Under the pieces are notes generated by a model. It saw only the letters and a program-made list of their open reading frames with translations, searched no databases and was not told where the DNA came from. From positions 25,223,806 through 25,287,805 of the forward strand of contig NC_133215.1 of the NCBI RefSeq assembly GCF_040436345.1: a stretch of 64,000 nt of DNA. Reading direction: 5' to 3'. Source of the stretch: Pagrus major. Taxonomy: Eukaryota; Chordata; Actinopteri; Spariformes; Sparidae. This document shows positions 11,001-52,763 of this stretch, piece by piece. Each line of letters starts with the position of its first letter. The stretch's first letter is position 1. The position numbers and the translations under genes were made by a program.

Positions 11001-14000
11001 CCTCTTTAACTTTACTCACATCACAACTGCTTGTTCTTTTGGGAGAAAAGTTGAGATTAAAGCTGGAGCTACAGGGAAGCATCTCTTCCTGTTTTATCCA
11101 GGGAACACTGCCCTCTGTTGGGTCGACGCGGGCAGGAGAAGAGAAAACAGAGGGTGAGGAAGTGTCACCTTTAGGGAACAGTTGCGTCCTGCACATGCTG
11201 TTTCTGGTCTGAGTGGAGCTGGTGGTGGTGGTGCTGCGTCTGTGCTGGAGCGGCGTGGATGGGATCAGCCAGGACACTTCTGCAGAACAGTCCGCTGAGC
11301 CTGGGTCATCAGGACTCGACTCCAAACTGATGGACTTTTTATTCTCCTGGGTGGGTTCGTTGGGTTTCACTGGCGGAGGTTTGATCTGGGTGTAGCTCTG
11401 TAGGGTCTGGATGGGGCAAGGAGAAGGTGGCGAGGGACTGCGGGAACTGAGAACGACCTCCATCTCCTCGCTTGAGTCAGACAAAACTATGAGTTCAGGT
11501 TCCTTCTTTTTCTGAGTCAAATCAGAGGAAAGAGAGACACTACGAGGACCTTTGCTTTCTTGCCTCAAAGTGTTACCTTCTTTAGACACGACTAGGTCAG
11601 AACCATCCATCCCCCTGTCTCCTTCTTGACCAGGGGACTGACCTGGTATGGGCAGGTTGGATGCACTGGGCGGAGGGCTGAGGGAAAGGTCGTCGACTAC
11701 GCTTGCTGAAGACTGAAGTAAAGTTCTGCCTGACAGTTCAGATGAGAGTTTATGAGAGAACAGGGGTGTCTGGGATTGAAGGGTGTGTTTCCTTGGCTGG
11801 CCAGAGGTAGAGGGTAAGGAGGAGGGATCTCCTTCCTGGTAGACCCCCCAGGAGTCTGAGAAGAGGCGGTTGTAGCTGCGGTCCAAGCTTGGGTCCGGCT
11901 CAGGGAGAGGATTCGGCTCTGTTGAGATTCTTTCAGGTTCCGTCAGTTTTGTGAACACCTCTTCCCCATCTTCTTCCTCATCTACCTTCACCTCCTCCTC
12001 CTCCTCCTCTTTTGTGCTGTCTTCTTCCTCCTCCCTCTTTCTCTGCGTGGCGGCAAACTCATAGATCTCCTCCAGCTCTTCCTCGTTCACCTTCTCCTCA
12101 CGAATCTCTCTGTCACCTGCTGCGAGGTCATCGGCTTGGCGATCTTCTTCCGATCCTCTTTCCACACCGCTTCCTTCGTCTGTGTCCGTACCCCTGTTGT
12201 CTTCATCCTCTTCGTTCCACATGGAGCGGAGCAGCTCCATGAAGGCCTGGTCTGTTTGGTTGTTGACATTCTCCTCCTTGTTCATGAAGTCGTCCTCCTC
12301 TCCCCGAGTCGCTGCATCCTCTTGGCAGACCTCGCAAAGCTTCTGCAGCTCCTGCAAGTCAAACCTTAACAAACACAAAAAGAGAGGAGTCTTCTTTACA
12401 AAACATCTCATACATTATTGCTGCTTAACATGCAATAGAACACAATAGAACAACAACCTGAACCAAATTAGCTTAACAAGATGTGAACCCAAATCTTTAA
12501 ACTGTTAGACATCCTTGACTGATGATATACTGGACACTAACCTAGATGCAAGCTCCAGTACATGAGGCCGCAGTGATGCTGGGATGGAGCACTTGGCCGT
12601 GTAGAGATACTGCAGCAAAGAAAACACTGCCTGTCCTGGGACGTCGCACATCAACACCCTCTGAGCTGCTGGCATTCCCTCCTCCTGCACCCCAATACCA
12701 CTTTCATGTACCTGAGAGAGGAGCAGAGGAAGGAGGGGAAAATGCAAAGAGAGTAAGAGCACTGATGTTGTTTTTCTTCCAGTACAAAATCCCACATCCT
12801 TTAACTGAACAAAAAGGTCCACAAATCACTGCTAATTACTGAAATCCACTGGAAAGCTTCTGCTCGGCTTAATTAGAGGAGCTGAAAATCCAGTATTGTG
12901 ACAGAGTTTAGGCTTAAGATAAGATGGAACTATATTTAACCCGAGGGACATTATTTAGGTGCAGTTGCAATACAAAGTAGAAAAGAGTTCCAACATAAAG
13001 AGTGTATTTATATCCCTTTAGTAGGTCATCTTTCAATGATACTTGTGAACACAGATTATGCGTCCCTGGTTTGTATATTAGTGGGCTAATGTTACCATTT
13101 CTGCCAGCAGGGGGCAGCGAGCGTACACCATGAAGGAATGAGCAAAGTAGACCTCCCCACTGTCCACCTGGAGCTGCACATCACTGAGCTGAGGGTTGTT
13201 CACCATGCTGCTCAGGTCTGATGCCAGTCTGGACAGCGCCACCTACAGAGGAAACACCAACAGGAAACACTGGGGTCAGTGAGGCACACATCTGGCACAC
13301 CAGAGAAGATGTTCTACACTGCAAGTATCATCTCAGTCATGAGATAAACACAAAACACAAAAAGATGGCATATCATGTTAGGCAATATGATTCCCTCTGA
13401 TTATTTGGGATAATCTGATTATTCATTTCTTAGGTTTCATTTTATTACCAATGTTTTGACTAACATACAGTATGTAACTGAGTTAAAGCAGTTACAGAGA
13501 GTAAGAAGAAAAGTTACTCTGCAGAAATACATCTGATAAGATTTAGTCGGATTCAAATGATGAAAAAGATCCAGGTGTCCAGGTTAAAAATGTCAGAATT
13601 GAAGAAGTGTGATGACGACGGGTCTTACTGATCGGTGGCTGCCTCGATCTTTATCTGGTCGTGGTTGATCGGTCGTCCACCTCGCTCGGCTGTGGGTCTC
13701 ATCCAAGCGTGTGTGTGTCATTTCTGGTAGGAAGCCGCTCGCGCAGAGGTCAGCCTGCTCTTCGGATGCTTCCGGGACGAAGCCGCTCAGGTTTGTGGTC
13801 AGAGGAGTGCTTTTCTCTGTGGGGACAAAGACAATCAGGACCTTGATTTTTCCCATCAAGATCGATGCAGTTTTTCCTAAGAAATTAATCAAAATGTCTC
13901 TCACAATGTTAAAAGAAAAAAAACCTGGATCTGTCCCTTTATCCGGATCCAAACCAGTTAATGTTAAAGTTAATGTGGTCTATTCTGGGCTGAGACCCAT

Positions 14001-17000
14001 CATCCAGCCAAGTTTGATGGAAATCCATTCAGTAGTTTTTGTGTAATGCTGATGACAAACCGACCAACCACAAAACAAACAGACACGGGCAAAAACATAA
14101 CCTCCTTGGTGGACTTTGGTGGACACAAGATGAGACAGTGACAGTGACTTAAAACAAATATTTGGAAACTATATAATAATAGTTTTAGGCTTTACAACCG
14201 CAACAAATATTTTAAAGATTTTCAAAATTCTCAACAATTGCAGGTTACACCATTTTTTCACCATTATGATCCACCGCTACAGATTTGTTTCCATGTACAT
14301 GTCTCTACTAGTAAACACATATTTCAAAGTCAGTGTCTTCTCTGTGTGAGTGTGTTACCTCTGTCAGGGTCTGAAGCAGCGTAACCACATTGTGTAAGGG
14401 TCATGCCATCTTCAGCCAGCTCCATCAGGTCTCGGAGTGTCTGGCTGCTCACTGGGAGCTGCCCTGTCCCCGGGGTGGAGGGAGCTGGGGAGGAGGCAGC
14501 GGTCTGGGAGGAGGATGGCAGGATGGAGGCCCTGGTTCCTGTGACAGGAGTTCCTTCACTCACAGGTTGGACTGCAGACTTGTTGATGGTGCTGGAGGAA
14601 GCTGATTCAGTCTAGAAGTGGAGGAGAACAGTATCAATTTATCTCAGCTGCGATTTGACTTCAGCTCTTCAGAGTTTATGACCACTGTCCTCATGATCAC
14701 ATGTCTGGATATAAGAGCTGATCCAGAGATGTGTATCAAGTGTTTGCAGTTTGGATGTGAGATTCATTGTCGTGCTGTTGCTGAGCTGCATGTCGGTAAA
14801 GAGGGTGTGTGAAGAGTTATGACAGACTGATGTCAGGTTAAAAAATGTGTGTTACAAATTGAAAACTGTAAATCAACCTCTGTATGATGTGAAAGGACGT
14901 AAGCTGAACAGGAATATGATATCAGTAATATCCAAGTGAGTCAAGAGAAGGCTGGTTCTGGTATTTCTTTGAAAGAAAATCTTTGTGTAATCACTGCAAA
15001 CTTCTTAATTTCTGGAAAATCAACACATCACAATGCAGTTATGTTTTTACAGTCCTATATTTTCTAGTTTCTGAATAAGACGGGCTTGCAAAAATATCAA
15101 GTGTGAATTCGGGCCAGAGAAATAACAGCTGGATGCACTGGCAGCTGTTACTGGAATAACAAAACACAGCATCTTCCTTTCACAGTTTCAGACACTTTTA
15201 TGTTAATCTGCACATTTTTATTTCCAGGATAGGACAGGACAGGACTAACAGTTTGTGGTTCCCAATCTCAAGTGGCGTTTGATAAAAAAGGACAGAAGCA
15301 AAACGCTCTGATTTCAAGAAATAATGTAACAGAGTAAGCAAAAATGTCTTTGGTCTCTCTCACCGTTGCAGGGTCCCACGGCGTGATGAACCCTCTGAGC
15401 TCTGGTGTGTAGAAATCAGACACACAGGTGGAGCCTCCGTCCAGCAGTGTGCTCTTCTGCCAGAGGGGGGCAGCACCGCACCAGCCTGGAAGAATGCTGG
15501 GGCTGCGGGTCGGGGTGGGGGGAGAAGGGGCCCGGCTACGTAGGAGGAGAGCAGAAACGCGCTCCTGCAGCCTCACCAGGGCCGCCTCGGCATCCTGGAC
15601 AAGGAGGAGCGGTGGAGGGCGAGGGACGGCGCCCTTTTTCCTCTTCCCACGCCCCTTACCTGAGCACCGAGAGGAGGAGGAGAGAGGAGGTTTTAATCTT
15701 TAATCTCTATTTAAGATACATGAATTTAGGTACTGCACTGAAAATAAAACCATTGTGATCTGAAACCAATTGATTTTCAACAGTTTGTTCGATGCACTTG
15801 TGTTGTTGGATGTAGATCAGACAGTGGATGTATAAACTGCTGCAGGCCTGGCCAAAGGCAACACACATGCAGACACACAATTCATAAACTATGGAACCTC
15901 CCCTGCTGTATGTACAGTAAGTGCCTTATTTAAAAACCCTTGTTTGTGTTGACAAACACTGATGTTACTGTACCTGTGTCTGGCCTCCCCTTCAACACTG
16001 CAGTCATGGCGATGTGAGAGGCAGCCGTCTCTGTCTGTAGCACTCTCTCTGACTCCCTCTCCTGTTCCAGCAGGGAGGAGGACAGAGCCAGGGCAACCAT
16101 GGTGTCTTCGTCCAGGGGTTCTGTCTTCTTTCTGGGTTTCTTTCTTGCTGGGAGGCCTGGCTTGGCTGGGCCTTTTCTTTTGGTGCCTCCAGTCTCTGTG
16201 CTGAAGAGCGAAGAAAACATAATTGAGGTTTGATTCAGCTGGACTCATTTATTTGGATGTTAGGTGATAGACAAGCTGTAGAAAAGACTGGCAAGTAATG
16301 ACACATGAGCAGGTCATTTTAAACATTCTCTCCCTGCTAATCAGTCTGACTGAAATGATAGTACTAACAATCTAATTTTGAGCAGCTGCTTTAACTGTTG
16401 CGTCTGAGTGTAAGCCCAGAGGTATATATTGAGATGCTGTCTTGTGGCTGGACTGAACTAAGACGGACTCACAGTGTGTTAGCAGAGGGGACATTCTGGG
16501 TATCCTCAGCCTGTCTCTGCAGAGCCTGCAGCAGCACAGCCGGAGGGACGCCCATGTCCGAGGAACAGCGCTTCAGGTGGGTCGAGCGACTCTTCTGGGA
16601 CTTGAACTTCTTGCCACAGATGGGACAGTCAGGGACACCAGGAGCAGAAGGAGGAGGAGGAGGTGCTGGAGCGCTCTCTTCACTCTCATCCAAACACCTG
16701 CAAACAGGGATCATTCTCACTCTGTGTGTCCACCAGTCCAGTGACTGCAGTCGGTTTATTGTAGCAAATCAGATAAGAGCATCAGCCAAGTGCCTATGAT
16801 ACAGATATAAATATCCAGACCTGTTGAGGTGATGCGTTCGCCCATCAGGGGTCATATGTGACAGGTCTCTCTGGCAGATCTGACAGAAGAAGAGGCCTCT
16901 GTCCTCCAGGTCCACCGTCTGGACATCGGCCGTCTCCCTGTCCAGCTCCTGCTGCAGCCGCAGGGCCAATGCCTCGTCACTGTCCTGGGGCTCCGAGTGG

Positions 17001-18279
17001 AGGCCTGAGCTGAGGGACTGTGGAGTATCTGTACAGTACAGAGGAGGAATGGGACACACAGTCAAGGGTGTGTTGAAATAGCGCCATCTATGGCACGGTT
17101 ATCCAAAGCTTTTAACTCACTCACATACAGATAGCAGCAGGTATGAGATCAGGGCTGCAACTAACGATAAATATTTCAATTATTTTCTCGATTAATCGAT
17201 ATGTTGTTTGTTTGAAAAATGTCAATGAGTGTTTCCCAAAGCTCAAGATGACGTCCATAAATGTCTTGTTTTGTCCTCAAACCCAAAGATATTCAGTTTA
17301 CTGTTACAGAATAGGAAAGAAAATAGAAAATATCACATTTAAAAAGTTGGAATCAAAGAATTTAGACTTTAATTTCTTAAACAATTACTCAAACCGATTA
17401 ATTGATTATCAGATTTAATGTACTCATACAATGATTTAATCAATAGCTCATTAGGGCTGCAACTAACAACTGTCATTATAGATTCATCTGCTGATTATTT
17501 TCACAATTAATTGATAATCGTTTAGTCTATAAAATGTCAAAATGTAATGAAAAATGTTCATCGCAACTTCCTAATGCCCAAAGCGACATTTTCAAATTGC
17601 TCCTTTAGTCCAACTAACAGTCCAGAACAGAAAGACTCTTCATAAATGACAAATAAAAACATAATAAAATATATTAGAATGATTGGCGATTAATTTTCTT
17701 TCAATCAACAAATAGATTAACTAATCATTGCAGCTCTAGTCATCATGAAAAAAATCCCCACAGAGGGAAAACCACATCTGTATCTATTCCCTCTGTTCTC
17801 TATACTAACAATCTGTGCCAAGAGCATCCTGTCTCACCTTGTCTTTGCTCCAGAGGTGGAGGAAGAGAGGTGGGGGGGATCTCATGGCTTGTTGTCTGGC
17901 TCTTGTCCTTGTGCACCATCCTCTGTGGACTGGCTCTCTTGAACTGCTGCATTCTGTGAAGCACTTTGTCTTTGGCTGTCAAACCCCTCTCAGCTCTCGG
18001 CACACCTGAGGAGCCAGCATCTCCTGAATCAGATCCGGTCCCTCCACACACCACATGTTGCTCTGCTCCTGCACCTGTACAAACAGGCTGGGTCCCAACA
18101 CCTTTTGACCCATAGTCACCATCTCTTTTGTTATTTATCCTCCTCTTGCCTCCATCGCTTGCCTGACTGGAGGACTGCTGCTCGGCTCTCCTCGGCTGTC
18201 TGGGCTCACCTGGTTTCTTGCGGACTCGTTTCAGCAGCTTTGAGCAGAGATCAACAAAATCCTGGTCTGAGTCATCCAT
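7636..18279 (-). CDS. slx4: slx4 (BTBD12/FANCP), structure-specific endonuclease scaffold, complete
   Basis: Thirteen exons (18279-17838, 17028-16821, 16697-16473, 16200-15974, 15659-15364, 14611-14359, 13816-13629, 13242-13096, 12711-12542, 12364-10059, 8900-8801, 8570-8247, 8020-7636) sum to 5271 nt, 1756 aa plus TAA, all in phase. Human SLX4 is about 1834 aa. Domains in order: acidic MDDSDQDF start; two UBZ4 fingers (about 197-220 and 246-268) with full C-x2-C...H...C ligands; XPF-binding MLR region (exon 5); BTB dimerisation domain (about 620-735); long acidic/Ser-rich disordered exon 10; SAP motif (about 1505-1555; MUS81 binding in the family); conserved C-terminal domain (about 1640-1705; SLX1 binding). 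Known role: nuclear scaffold for SLX1, MUS81-EME1 and XPF-ERCC1 in Holliday-junction resolution and crosslink repair. The ATG at 18277-18279 matches the internal MDESDED stretch of the human N-terminus. Confidence 0.95.
8247..8570 (-). CDS. slx4: slx4 coding exon 12 (SAP motif)
   Basis: Starts FGVRPLPKRQMILKLKEIHQ YTHQ, the most conserved block of SLX4, followed by an acidic Ser stretch (DSSEEEEE) and a Ser-rich tail ending ASEESER. Its 5' end was also copied to 7261-7465. Confidence 0.95.
8801..8900 (-). CDS. slx4: slx4 coding exon 11 (pre-SAP)
   Basis: Acceptor cacgtcag|ct, donor aacag|gtcagt. Encodes RTLVPITPMPHYSDMDTPDL then KNKLN, the helix leading into SAP. A closer AG at 8886-8887 (ataaaag) was rejected because only 8900 fits the phase of exon 10. 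Confidence 0.9.
8901..10058 (-). repeat. slx4 intron 11 with hAT-like repeat remnants
   Basis: 9627-9803 begins agggatagactgattatc and ends ggtcgacccctag, an imperfect inverted pair with AT-rich 'gattatcg' interior typical of teleost hAT-like MITEs. 9270-9375 has gttaatcgag and gattaatcgt fragments of a second family. A palindromic TGACGTCA is at 9299-9306. Confidence 0.5.
10059..12364 (-). CDS. slx4: slx4 coding exon 10, large disordered exon
   Basis: A 2306-nt exon. It starts FDLQELQKLCE (end of BTB), then becomes very acidic (Glu runs) and Ser/Pro-rich, with EPELIVLSDSSEEMEV, a SUMO-interaction-like core (IVLSDSSEE). Near the end come PNIWDSWEEEEEEALPLSRR and RVNACAQLKTP. Donor cacctg|gtgagt. 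The size and position match the long internal exon of vertebrate SLX4. Confidence 0.95.
12542..12711 (-). CDS. slx4: slx4 coding exon 9 (BTB, second part)
   Basis: Encodes VHESGIGVQEEGMPAAQRVL, then FSLLQYLYTAKCSIPASL and the LELASR helix. This BTB fragment gives SLX4 homodimerisation in the family. Confidence 0.94.
12712..13628 (-). other. slx4 introns 7 and 8, nothing recognised
   Basis: The intron parts around exon 8 (12712-13095 and 13243-13628) hold no repeat that I could classify. Confidence 0.45.
13096..13242 (-). CDS. slx4: slx4 coding exon 8 (BTB, first part)
   Basis: Exactly 49 codons, starting VALSRLASDLSSMVNNPQLS and including VQLQVDSGEVYFAHSFMVYA, the start of the SLX4 BTB fold (human text DVQFQTDSGEVLYAH-like). 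Phase 0 at both ends. Confidence 0.95.
13629..13816 (-). CDS. slx4: slx4 coding exon 7
   Basis: Acceptor ccccacag|ag, donor gatca|gtaaga. Encodes a hydrophilic linker with no known motif (KSTPLTTNLSGFVPEASEEQ and onward). It is included because the phases on both sides fit only when it is present (phase 1 in, phase 0 out). Confidence 0.75.
13930..14124 (+). repeat. LINE 3'-tail-like repeat in slx4 intron 6
   Basis: Contains tccggatccaaacc, tggaaatccattcagtagtt and acataacctccttgg, the hallmarks of a very common fish non-LTR (RTE-like) 3' end. Classification is from memory. Confidence 0.6.
14359..14611 (-). CDS. slx4: slx4 coding exon 6
   Basis: Acceptor cttctag|act. A Ser/Thr/Pro-rich part is followed by TLRDLMELAEDGMTLTQCGY, a conserved pre-BTB helix (LMELAEDG). 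Ends phase 1 at the gtaaca donor. Confidence 0.85.
14612..15363 (-). other. slx4 intron 5, nothing recognised
   Basis: About 750 bp between exons 5 and 6. No repeat or RNA gene was recognised apart from short AT-rich stretches. Confidence 0.5.
15364..15659 (-). CDS. slx4: slx4 coding exon 5 (MLR, XPF-binding region)
   Basis: Starts GKGRGKRKKG, then PPPLLLVQDAEAALVRLQER and LWQKSTL...FYTPELRGFITPW. This order fits the MUS312-MEI9-like region of SLX4 that contacts XPF. The assignment rests on pattern memory. Confidence 0.88.
15974..16200 (-). CDS. slx4: slx4 coding exon 4
   Basis: Basic stretch TKRKGPAKPGLPARKKPRKK (possible nuclear localisation signal), then DEDTMVALALSSSLLEQE, an acidic LALS-type helix. 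Donor acacag|gtacag, phase 1. Confidence 0.88.
16473..16697 (-). CDS. slx4: slx4 coding exon 3 (UBZ4 finger 2)
   Basis: Starts with the final Cys of finger 1, then a Pro-rich linker, then CPICGKKFKSQKSRSTHLKR followed by C (second finger). The donor is acact|gtgagt. Confidence 0.93.
16821..17028 (-). CDS. slx4: slx4 coding exon 2 (UBZ4 finger 1)
   Basis: Begins DTPQSL and ends in FFCQICQRDLSHM...HHLNR. The first UBZ4 has Cys, Cys and His here, and its last Cys is the first full codon of exon 3. In human SLX4 the first finger is needed for ubiquitin-dependent recruitment to crosslinks. Confidence 0.93.
17151..17452. mobile_element. hAT-like MITE copy 1 in slx4 intron 1
   Basis: Begins agggctgcaactaacgataa and has cgattaatcgat and tgtttcccaaagctcaagat, matching a well-known teleost hAT-like family. 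The right terminus is degraded. Confidence 0.65.
17453..17738. mobile_element. hAT-like MITE copy 2 in slx4 intron 1
   Basis: Starts agggctgcaactaac and ends attgcagctct, an inverted terminal pair. It sits directly behind copy 1 in the same orientation, with a related interior (tagtctataaaatgtcaaaa). Confidence 0.7.
17838..18279 (-). CDS. slx4: slx4 coding exon 1
   Basis: Encodes MDDSDQDFVDLCSKLLKRV and a low-complexity basic stretch, ending PPPLEQRQ plus one base. The donor is caag|gtgaga. An acceptor-like site (tttgcag) at 18343-18344 implies an upstream non-coding exon. Confidence 0.9.
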
Positions 18280-18910
18280 GATGGTGTGTTTTGTCTCGCT
18301 TTAAAAGGCCATGCATGCGTATCCTCAGCTGTAGGGATCAGCCTGCAAAGAGAGCTAGTTTAGGCTGGAGCAGCTGGTGTCCAGAGATGCGTTCAGGAAC
18401 CAACATGGGTCCTCTGTGACAGGGGAACAGTTACATTTGCTTATTCCCTACTACATGTTAGCAAGAATAACTTAATAGGTAAAGGCTCTTTACTACCAAA
18501 TATAAAGAATACAGCTATATGTTCCCATAATGCTAACACACATTTACAAACCTATGTTCTAACTGGGGCAATTTATTAAGTTAATCATGTTAATCAAAGC
18601 TTATGTCTGTAGAGAAAGTGTCAGTTAGCCAGCTAGCTGCTCATGCTAACACTTTATCCTCACCCAGGTTTGATGATTGAGCTCTTTAGCTCGCCGCCTC
18701 ATCGCTCTTCATTCACGAGCCTGTCGCAGAGGTGATTCTCATGTTTGTTAAACTATAAATATATCAATTATATAGATAATAATACAGGCAAGAAGCCAAG
18801 TCGGGTTGTTGACATTTCAAAAGTACTCACTCTCGACCGCTTCACTCAGTGCTTCCGGTCATGTGACGGCGAACGAACGAATGAACGCACGCCATACATG
18901 TCACGTGACT
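18280..18910 (-). promoter_or_regulatory. slx4: slx4 5' UTR and promoter
   Basis: On the minus strand a possible non-coding exon ends at ggtcgaga|gtgagt (exon end 18831) and the coding exon resumes at 18342. Just upstream is an ETS core, CCGGAAG (18858-18852), and a palindromic E-box TCACGTGA at 18901-18908. No TATA box was seen. The exon structure is inferred from splice signals only. Confidence 0.5.
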
Positions 18911-20320
18911 GCAACAGCATATTTAATGAGCTTACAGACACCTGGTCCATACTTCTATTTAAATAACCAGGTTTATATATTAGCAGCTGTCATTAAATCA
19001 CAAACAACTATTTATTTATTGCATTGAAAACACGACAAACTGTAAGAGGTAGTAAAATATGAATTGAGAAATGATTGTGGATGTTGTCTGTTGCAGTCAC
19101 TTAAAATGACCACAGTCTGTTATTCGCATTCCTCAGAATAATTTCTCTTTCCAAAGACCAATCCAACCTAATTCTTATAATTTTATGGAATTGACAATGT
19201 CTGGAAATAAACTGACATTACTTATTAATAAAAGTCCCTGCTTGAAGCATTGTTTTGTTTAAAAACAGGATCCAAATACCAACTATCTCCAGCCTAGGCT
19301 GATTCAAACATCCAATAAAAACAGCACATTTATAGAAAAGCACGGTCCTTTGATCCCACTTACAAGACCTTTGCAAAGCAAGACTTAAAGGTGGTGACTG
19401 AATCATGTGACTTGAACTCACTTGATAACTTGAAAATATGGAATTATTTTTAGTTACTTGTCAACTACAATTCATTTGAAATGCTCAAGGGATTCATTTC
19501 AGATTTTCCATTGGCCCCAGGGTCATCTGTTCTAAATTTAGTAACAGGCCTTTACTTGAGACGCCAGCAGAGCTGCATTACACTGGAAGCAGGTGAAAGG
19601 CAAAGGTTCACTCTCCACAACATCCTGCTAGTAACCTTCTTAAGTAACATTATTCGGCAGTGGTCTGTGAAGGGAAATATTAATACTTCGGATACCAAAC
19701 GTTTCTGTTCTAGGACCCATTCTCATATTTAAAGATCGATATCTACACTCAGTAATTTGCTATCACTAGGATTTAGCCTAAATAATAACCGATTGATAAG
19801 GAACTACTTCCATCTGTCAGAGCAACCAACCAATAACCAATATAGGTTATGCAGCGATGGTCTGATGGAGGGCAAAAAAAAGTTGCAGCTAGGGCAAGAC
19901 AGACTTCAATTACAGAGTCCTTTGACACTGGCAGGTACCAGATACTGTGTGAGAGAGTGTAGCTATTGGCGACTGTGGGGAAGTTCACATCTGTCAAGGC
20001 ATCAGTTTGTGTTCAAACAACGGGATTTCCCCGCATTCATAAAACTACAGAATGATGATTTATTAAGCTTTTGTACAAGTAATAGTATATTGGTATCAGT
20101 GATACCAGCCTGGCACACACCACAAGCCCCATTTGTAAAGCCCTGCATCACTACCAGAGTCAGGACTCTCTTCTGACCAATATCACTTTTTGTTCCGCCC
20201 AACGTTGCTGGTGTCCGGATGATGAAGCACTGCGGAGCTGAAACAAACGAACACAAACCAAGAGGAGTGATGCCTCATTATTTAGTCAACCGAGTACTGG
20301 AGTTCTTCTGTTGCACACAG
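18911..20320. other. Intergenic DNA between slx4 promoter and crebbp 3' end
   Basis: AT-rich DNA with no gene recognised. ORFs here (for example 19757-20176) have no family resemblance. tattggtatcagtgatacca near 20090 looks like a hAT-type remnant. Confidence 0.45.
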
Positions 20321-21607
20321 TTTATTTAACAATATGGTATATAAGTAAGAAATGAGTCTTTTACCAGTTTATACAGTGATTTCATTCTCTCTTCCTTATA
20401 TTTATAGTATTTTGCTTAATAACTTGATTTACAATAGGAGAAAAAGTAAATCCCCCCCCAATTCAAGTTTTCGTGAGAGAGGAATGAGGGTTGATGACGT
20501 TTAGTTTTCCTCAGGGTGAATCTCAAATGTGGCCCTCATCTCTAGATAGCACACTGCTTAGTGTAAGATATAGAGGACGGGGCGTCATCAGAGATGTGGC
20601 CTACAAACAACCGGTGATCATTCCACCTCAGCTTAGGGGGCTGGTCTCTTTCTCACACTCTCTTTACACTTTACAACATTTGTATGACAAAAAAGTATGA
20701 CAAACTCTTTTTAATGTCAAAGCAACAATTTTCTACACCTGCAAGACACAATTTTTTTTCCAAAATCCAGGCCACTGAGATGTAGGTTGCAGTCCTTGTT
20801 GTCTGTGTTTGTGAAACCAGTCGGAGCTGTAGTTATTTTAGTGACTGTGATGGTTTGTGTGTCAGTGTCTTCATGTGCGTCTGCATACATGCCCGTGTAT
20901 ACACAACCTGCTGCAGTCCATTTCCTATTTTAATACAACTGAGTGCTCTTCATACACACAAAGAGGAGGGGAACGGTCCCTGAACGCATCGTCTTGGAGT
21001 AATGGTACAACACTAGATTACAATTGCCAGGAATGACAGCTTGAGAAAAGAACAAAAACCTGGCCCAATTCCCAGACAAATTATTTTACAGTTTCAACAA
21101 AAAAATGCTTTTAGTTTCTTTTTCAAAGGTACAAAATAAAAAGATATGAATAATATAATGCAATTGTACATTTTCTTAAAAAAAAAAAAAAAAGAAAGAA
21201 ACAAGAAAGGCATGAAACCATACCAAAACAAACCAAAAATAAATTGAGTATTGAACACATTTGGTCTCAACCAAAAAATATATTCTTTGTGATTTAAATT
21301 TCATTTAAGAAGCAACTTGCAAATCCCTCAACATCTTAAGGAAGAAAACACCCATCACTTGGGTTTAGGAAACAATTACATTCCCTAGAAGTGTTGACTT
21401 TTTTTTTTTCCTCGTCCAAATTTTCTATTTTCTTTTTACAACAGTTGAAACTTTTTACATGTCAGTACAAAAAAAACGTTCTCAACCTTAGAAAGAACAA
21501 AGCCCTCTAACGGGTTAAAGAGTCTGTAAGGAACGTAGGAGGCAGAGGCGTGGGAGGATGGGTCCCTGGGAGTGACACTGTTCTTTAGTTAGTTCCCAGC
21601 AGAAATG
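20321..21607 (-). other. crebbp: crebbp 3' UTR with candidate polyA signals
   Basis: On the minus strand ATTAAA occurs at 20933-20928 and 20715-20710, and AATAAA at 20326-20321. The stretch just past the stop (21100-21500) is rich in A and T runs, as in long vertebrate 3' UTRs. I cannot tell which signal is used. Confidence 0.4.
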
Positions 21608-51280
<29,673 letters not shown>

Positions 51281-52111
51281 CTAGGAGAAAAGGAAGAGAA
51301 AAGAAAAATAAGATTAATAATTCAATAGTTTCAAGTGTGCATTGACACTATTGCCTGTACTTGATTAACAATGTGTGTCAGTAAGGAAGATTCACTCTGC
51401 TCAGCCTTTGTGGATCGTCAAATCAGCCTGTGTTTAGTTTAGTTTAGTGCCAAGTATTCGCATTTCTCCATATACCACAGGCAACACACATGACAGCAGG
51501 TATAAAAACTCACACAAATACCCTCTTTTTATTATTCACTGCTTATAGAATATTATTGAGCCAACATGCTAACTGATGCTGCAGCATGGCACGGTCCCTG
51601 CAGCACAAGACAAGAAACAAGACACAGTGTGATAATAAGAGCATCGCTACTGGCTGACAAACACAATGTGACAAGAGAGAGAATCCAGCAGCACTCAGGA
51701 TTCCTGCTGGGCAGTGGAGGAATATTTGTGTCACACCATCCAGAGGTGTGAGCATAATGCAGAGAGCCTAGGGAGCCATGATTTGTTTGAGATGAAGTGA
51801 ATACGACAGCGAGAAAAGATGGGAAGTGCGTGTGCGTGTGTGTGTGTGAGAGAGGTGAATTTCTTGGTCTAGGACAGCCCTGACTAATCAATTAGTGGGG
51901 TAGAAAGTCTTGTATGTGCACTTGTTAAGTGTTACTGTTGGGTCTGTGAGAGTATATTAGTTTAATATCCTCTGAACCGTTGTTCCATATCACTGTCTAA
52001 GTGGTGTTTTCTGCCCCATATCACTGTGTGAAATAAATGCAGCCCTCTTATTTATTTAAGCAGGTATGACAACACAGAGTGCTCCATCAAAAAAAAGGGG
52101 GCAGGGCAGAC

Positions 52112-52206
52112 GTTGAATCTGTCTCCACATTTTGGCTAATTGCAATGCCATGTCATTTGGTAAGTGACTGTGGTGGTGAATAAAATGCGTGCAAGTGCAC
52201 ATTTCT
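52112..52206. repeat. Direct repeat copy 1 (pair with 52764-52857)
   Basis: Shares tctggctccacatttt-type text, aatgccatgtcat, and an identical aaatgcgtgcaagtgcacat with the second copy 650 bp away. Confidence 0.75.
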
Positions 52207-52763
52207 GATGTTTTTTTGAATGTGTACAAAGCAGTGTTTCCCACACATAGACCTTACTTGTGTGGTCTTCCCAGGTATATTAACAGCTGCCCAAGCATAT
52301 TTGGCAACCCATGTTAGCATTTTATACAGACAGAGAGACAGACGCTCTGTAGTGTTACATCCCTCTTGTAATTGATTGTGATGTGACCTGTAGGCCTACT
52401 TATTCTGTTGTTTTGTACAAACGTGTAGGTGCACCTGTTTATTGCGATGTAGTTCAATGCACGTTGGTTTTGATCAACTATATAATTAACAGGCTCCCTT
52501 AACACGCAGCTCACATGCTGTTATGGCAAATGGATCGCAGGGGAAAAAAATCCTAAACCTGATTTGTGTTTTTTGGGTGATTTCATAGAAAAAACCTACT
52601 GCTGAGAAAGAAAGTAGATAACGTTGCTGGGAGAGAGAAACAGAAAGGCGAGGCAAGCCAGTGTGCATGCATTAAGGTGGACAATTAAAGCAACACTTAT
52701 GGTAGGCAAACTCTTAAAGCAATAATGAAAAAAAATTCTCAGGTCATCAAATACACAATTTTT

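Noticed and set aside
10375..11395. Plus-strand ORFs over slx4 exon 10
   Set aside because: Shadows of the long open minus-strand exon; no domain seen.
13593..13952. Whole ORF as a separate gene
   Set aside because: Only 13629-13816 is used, as slx4 exon 7; the rest is intron read-through.
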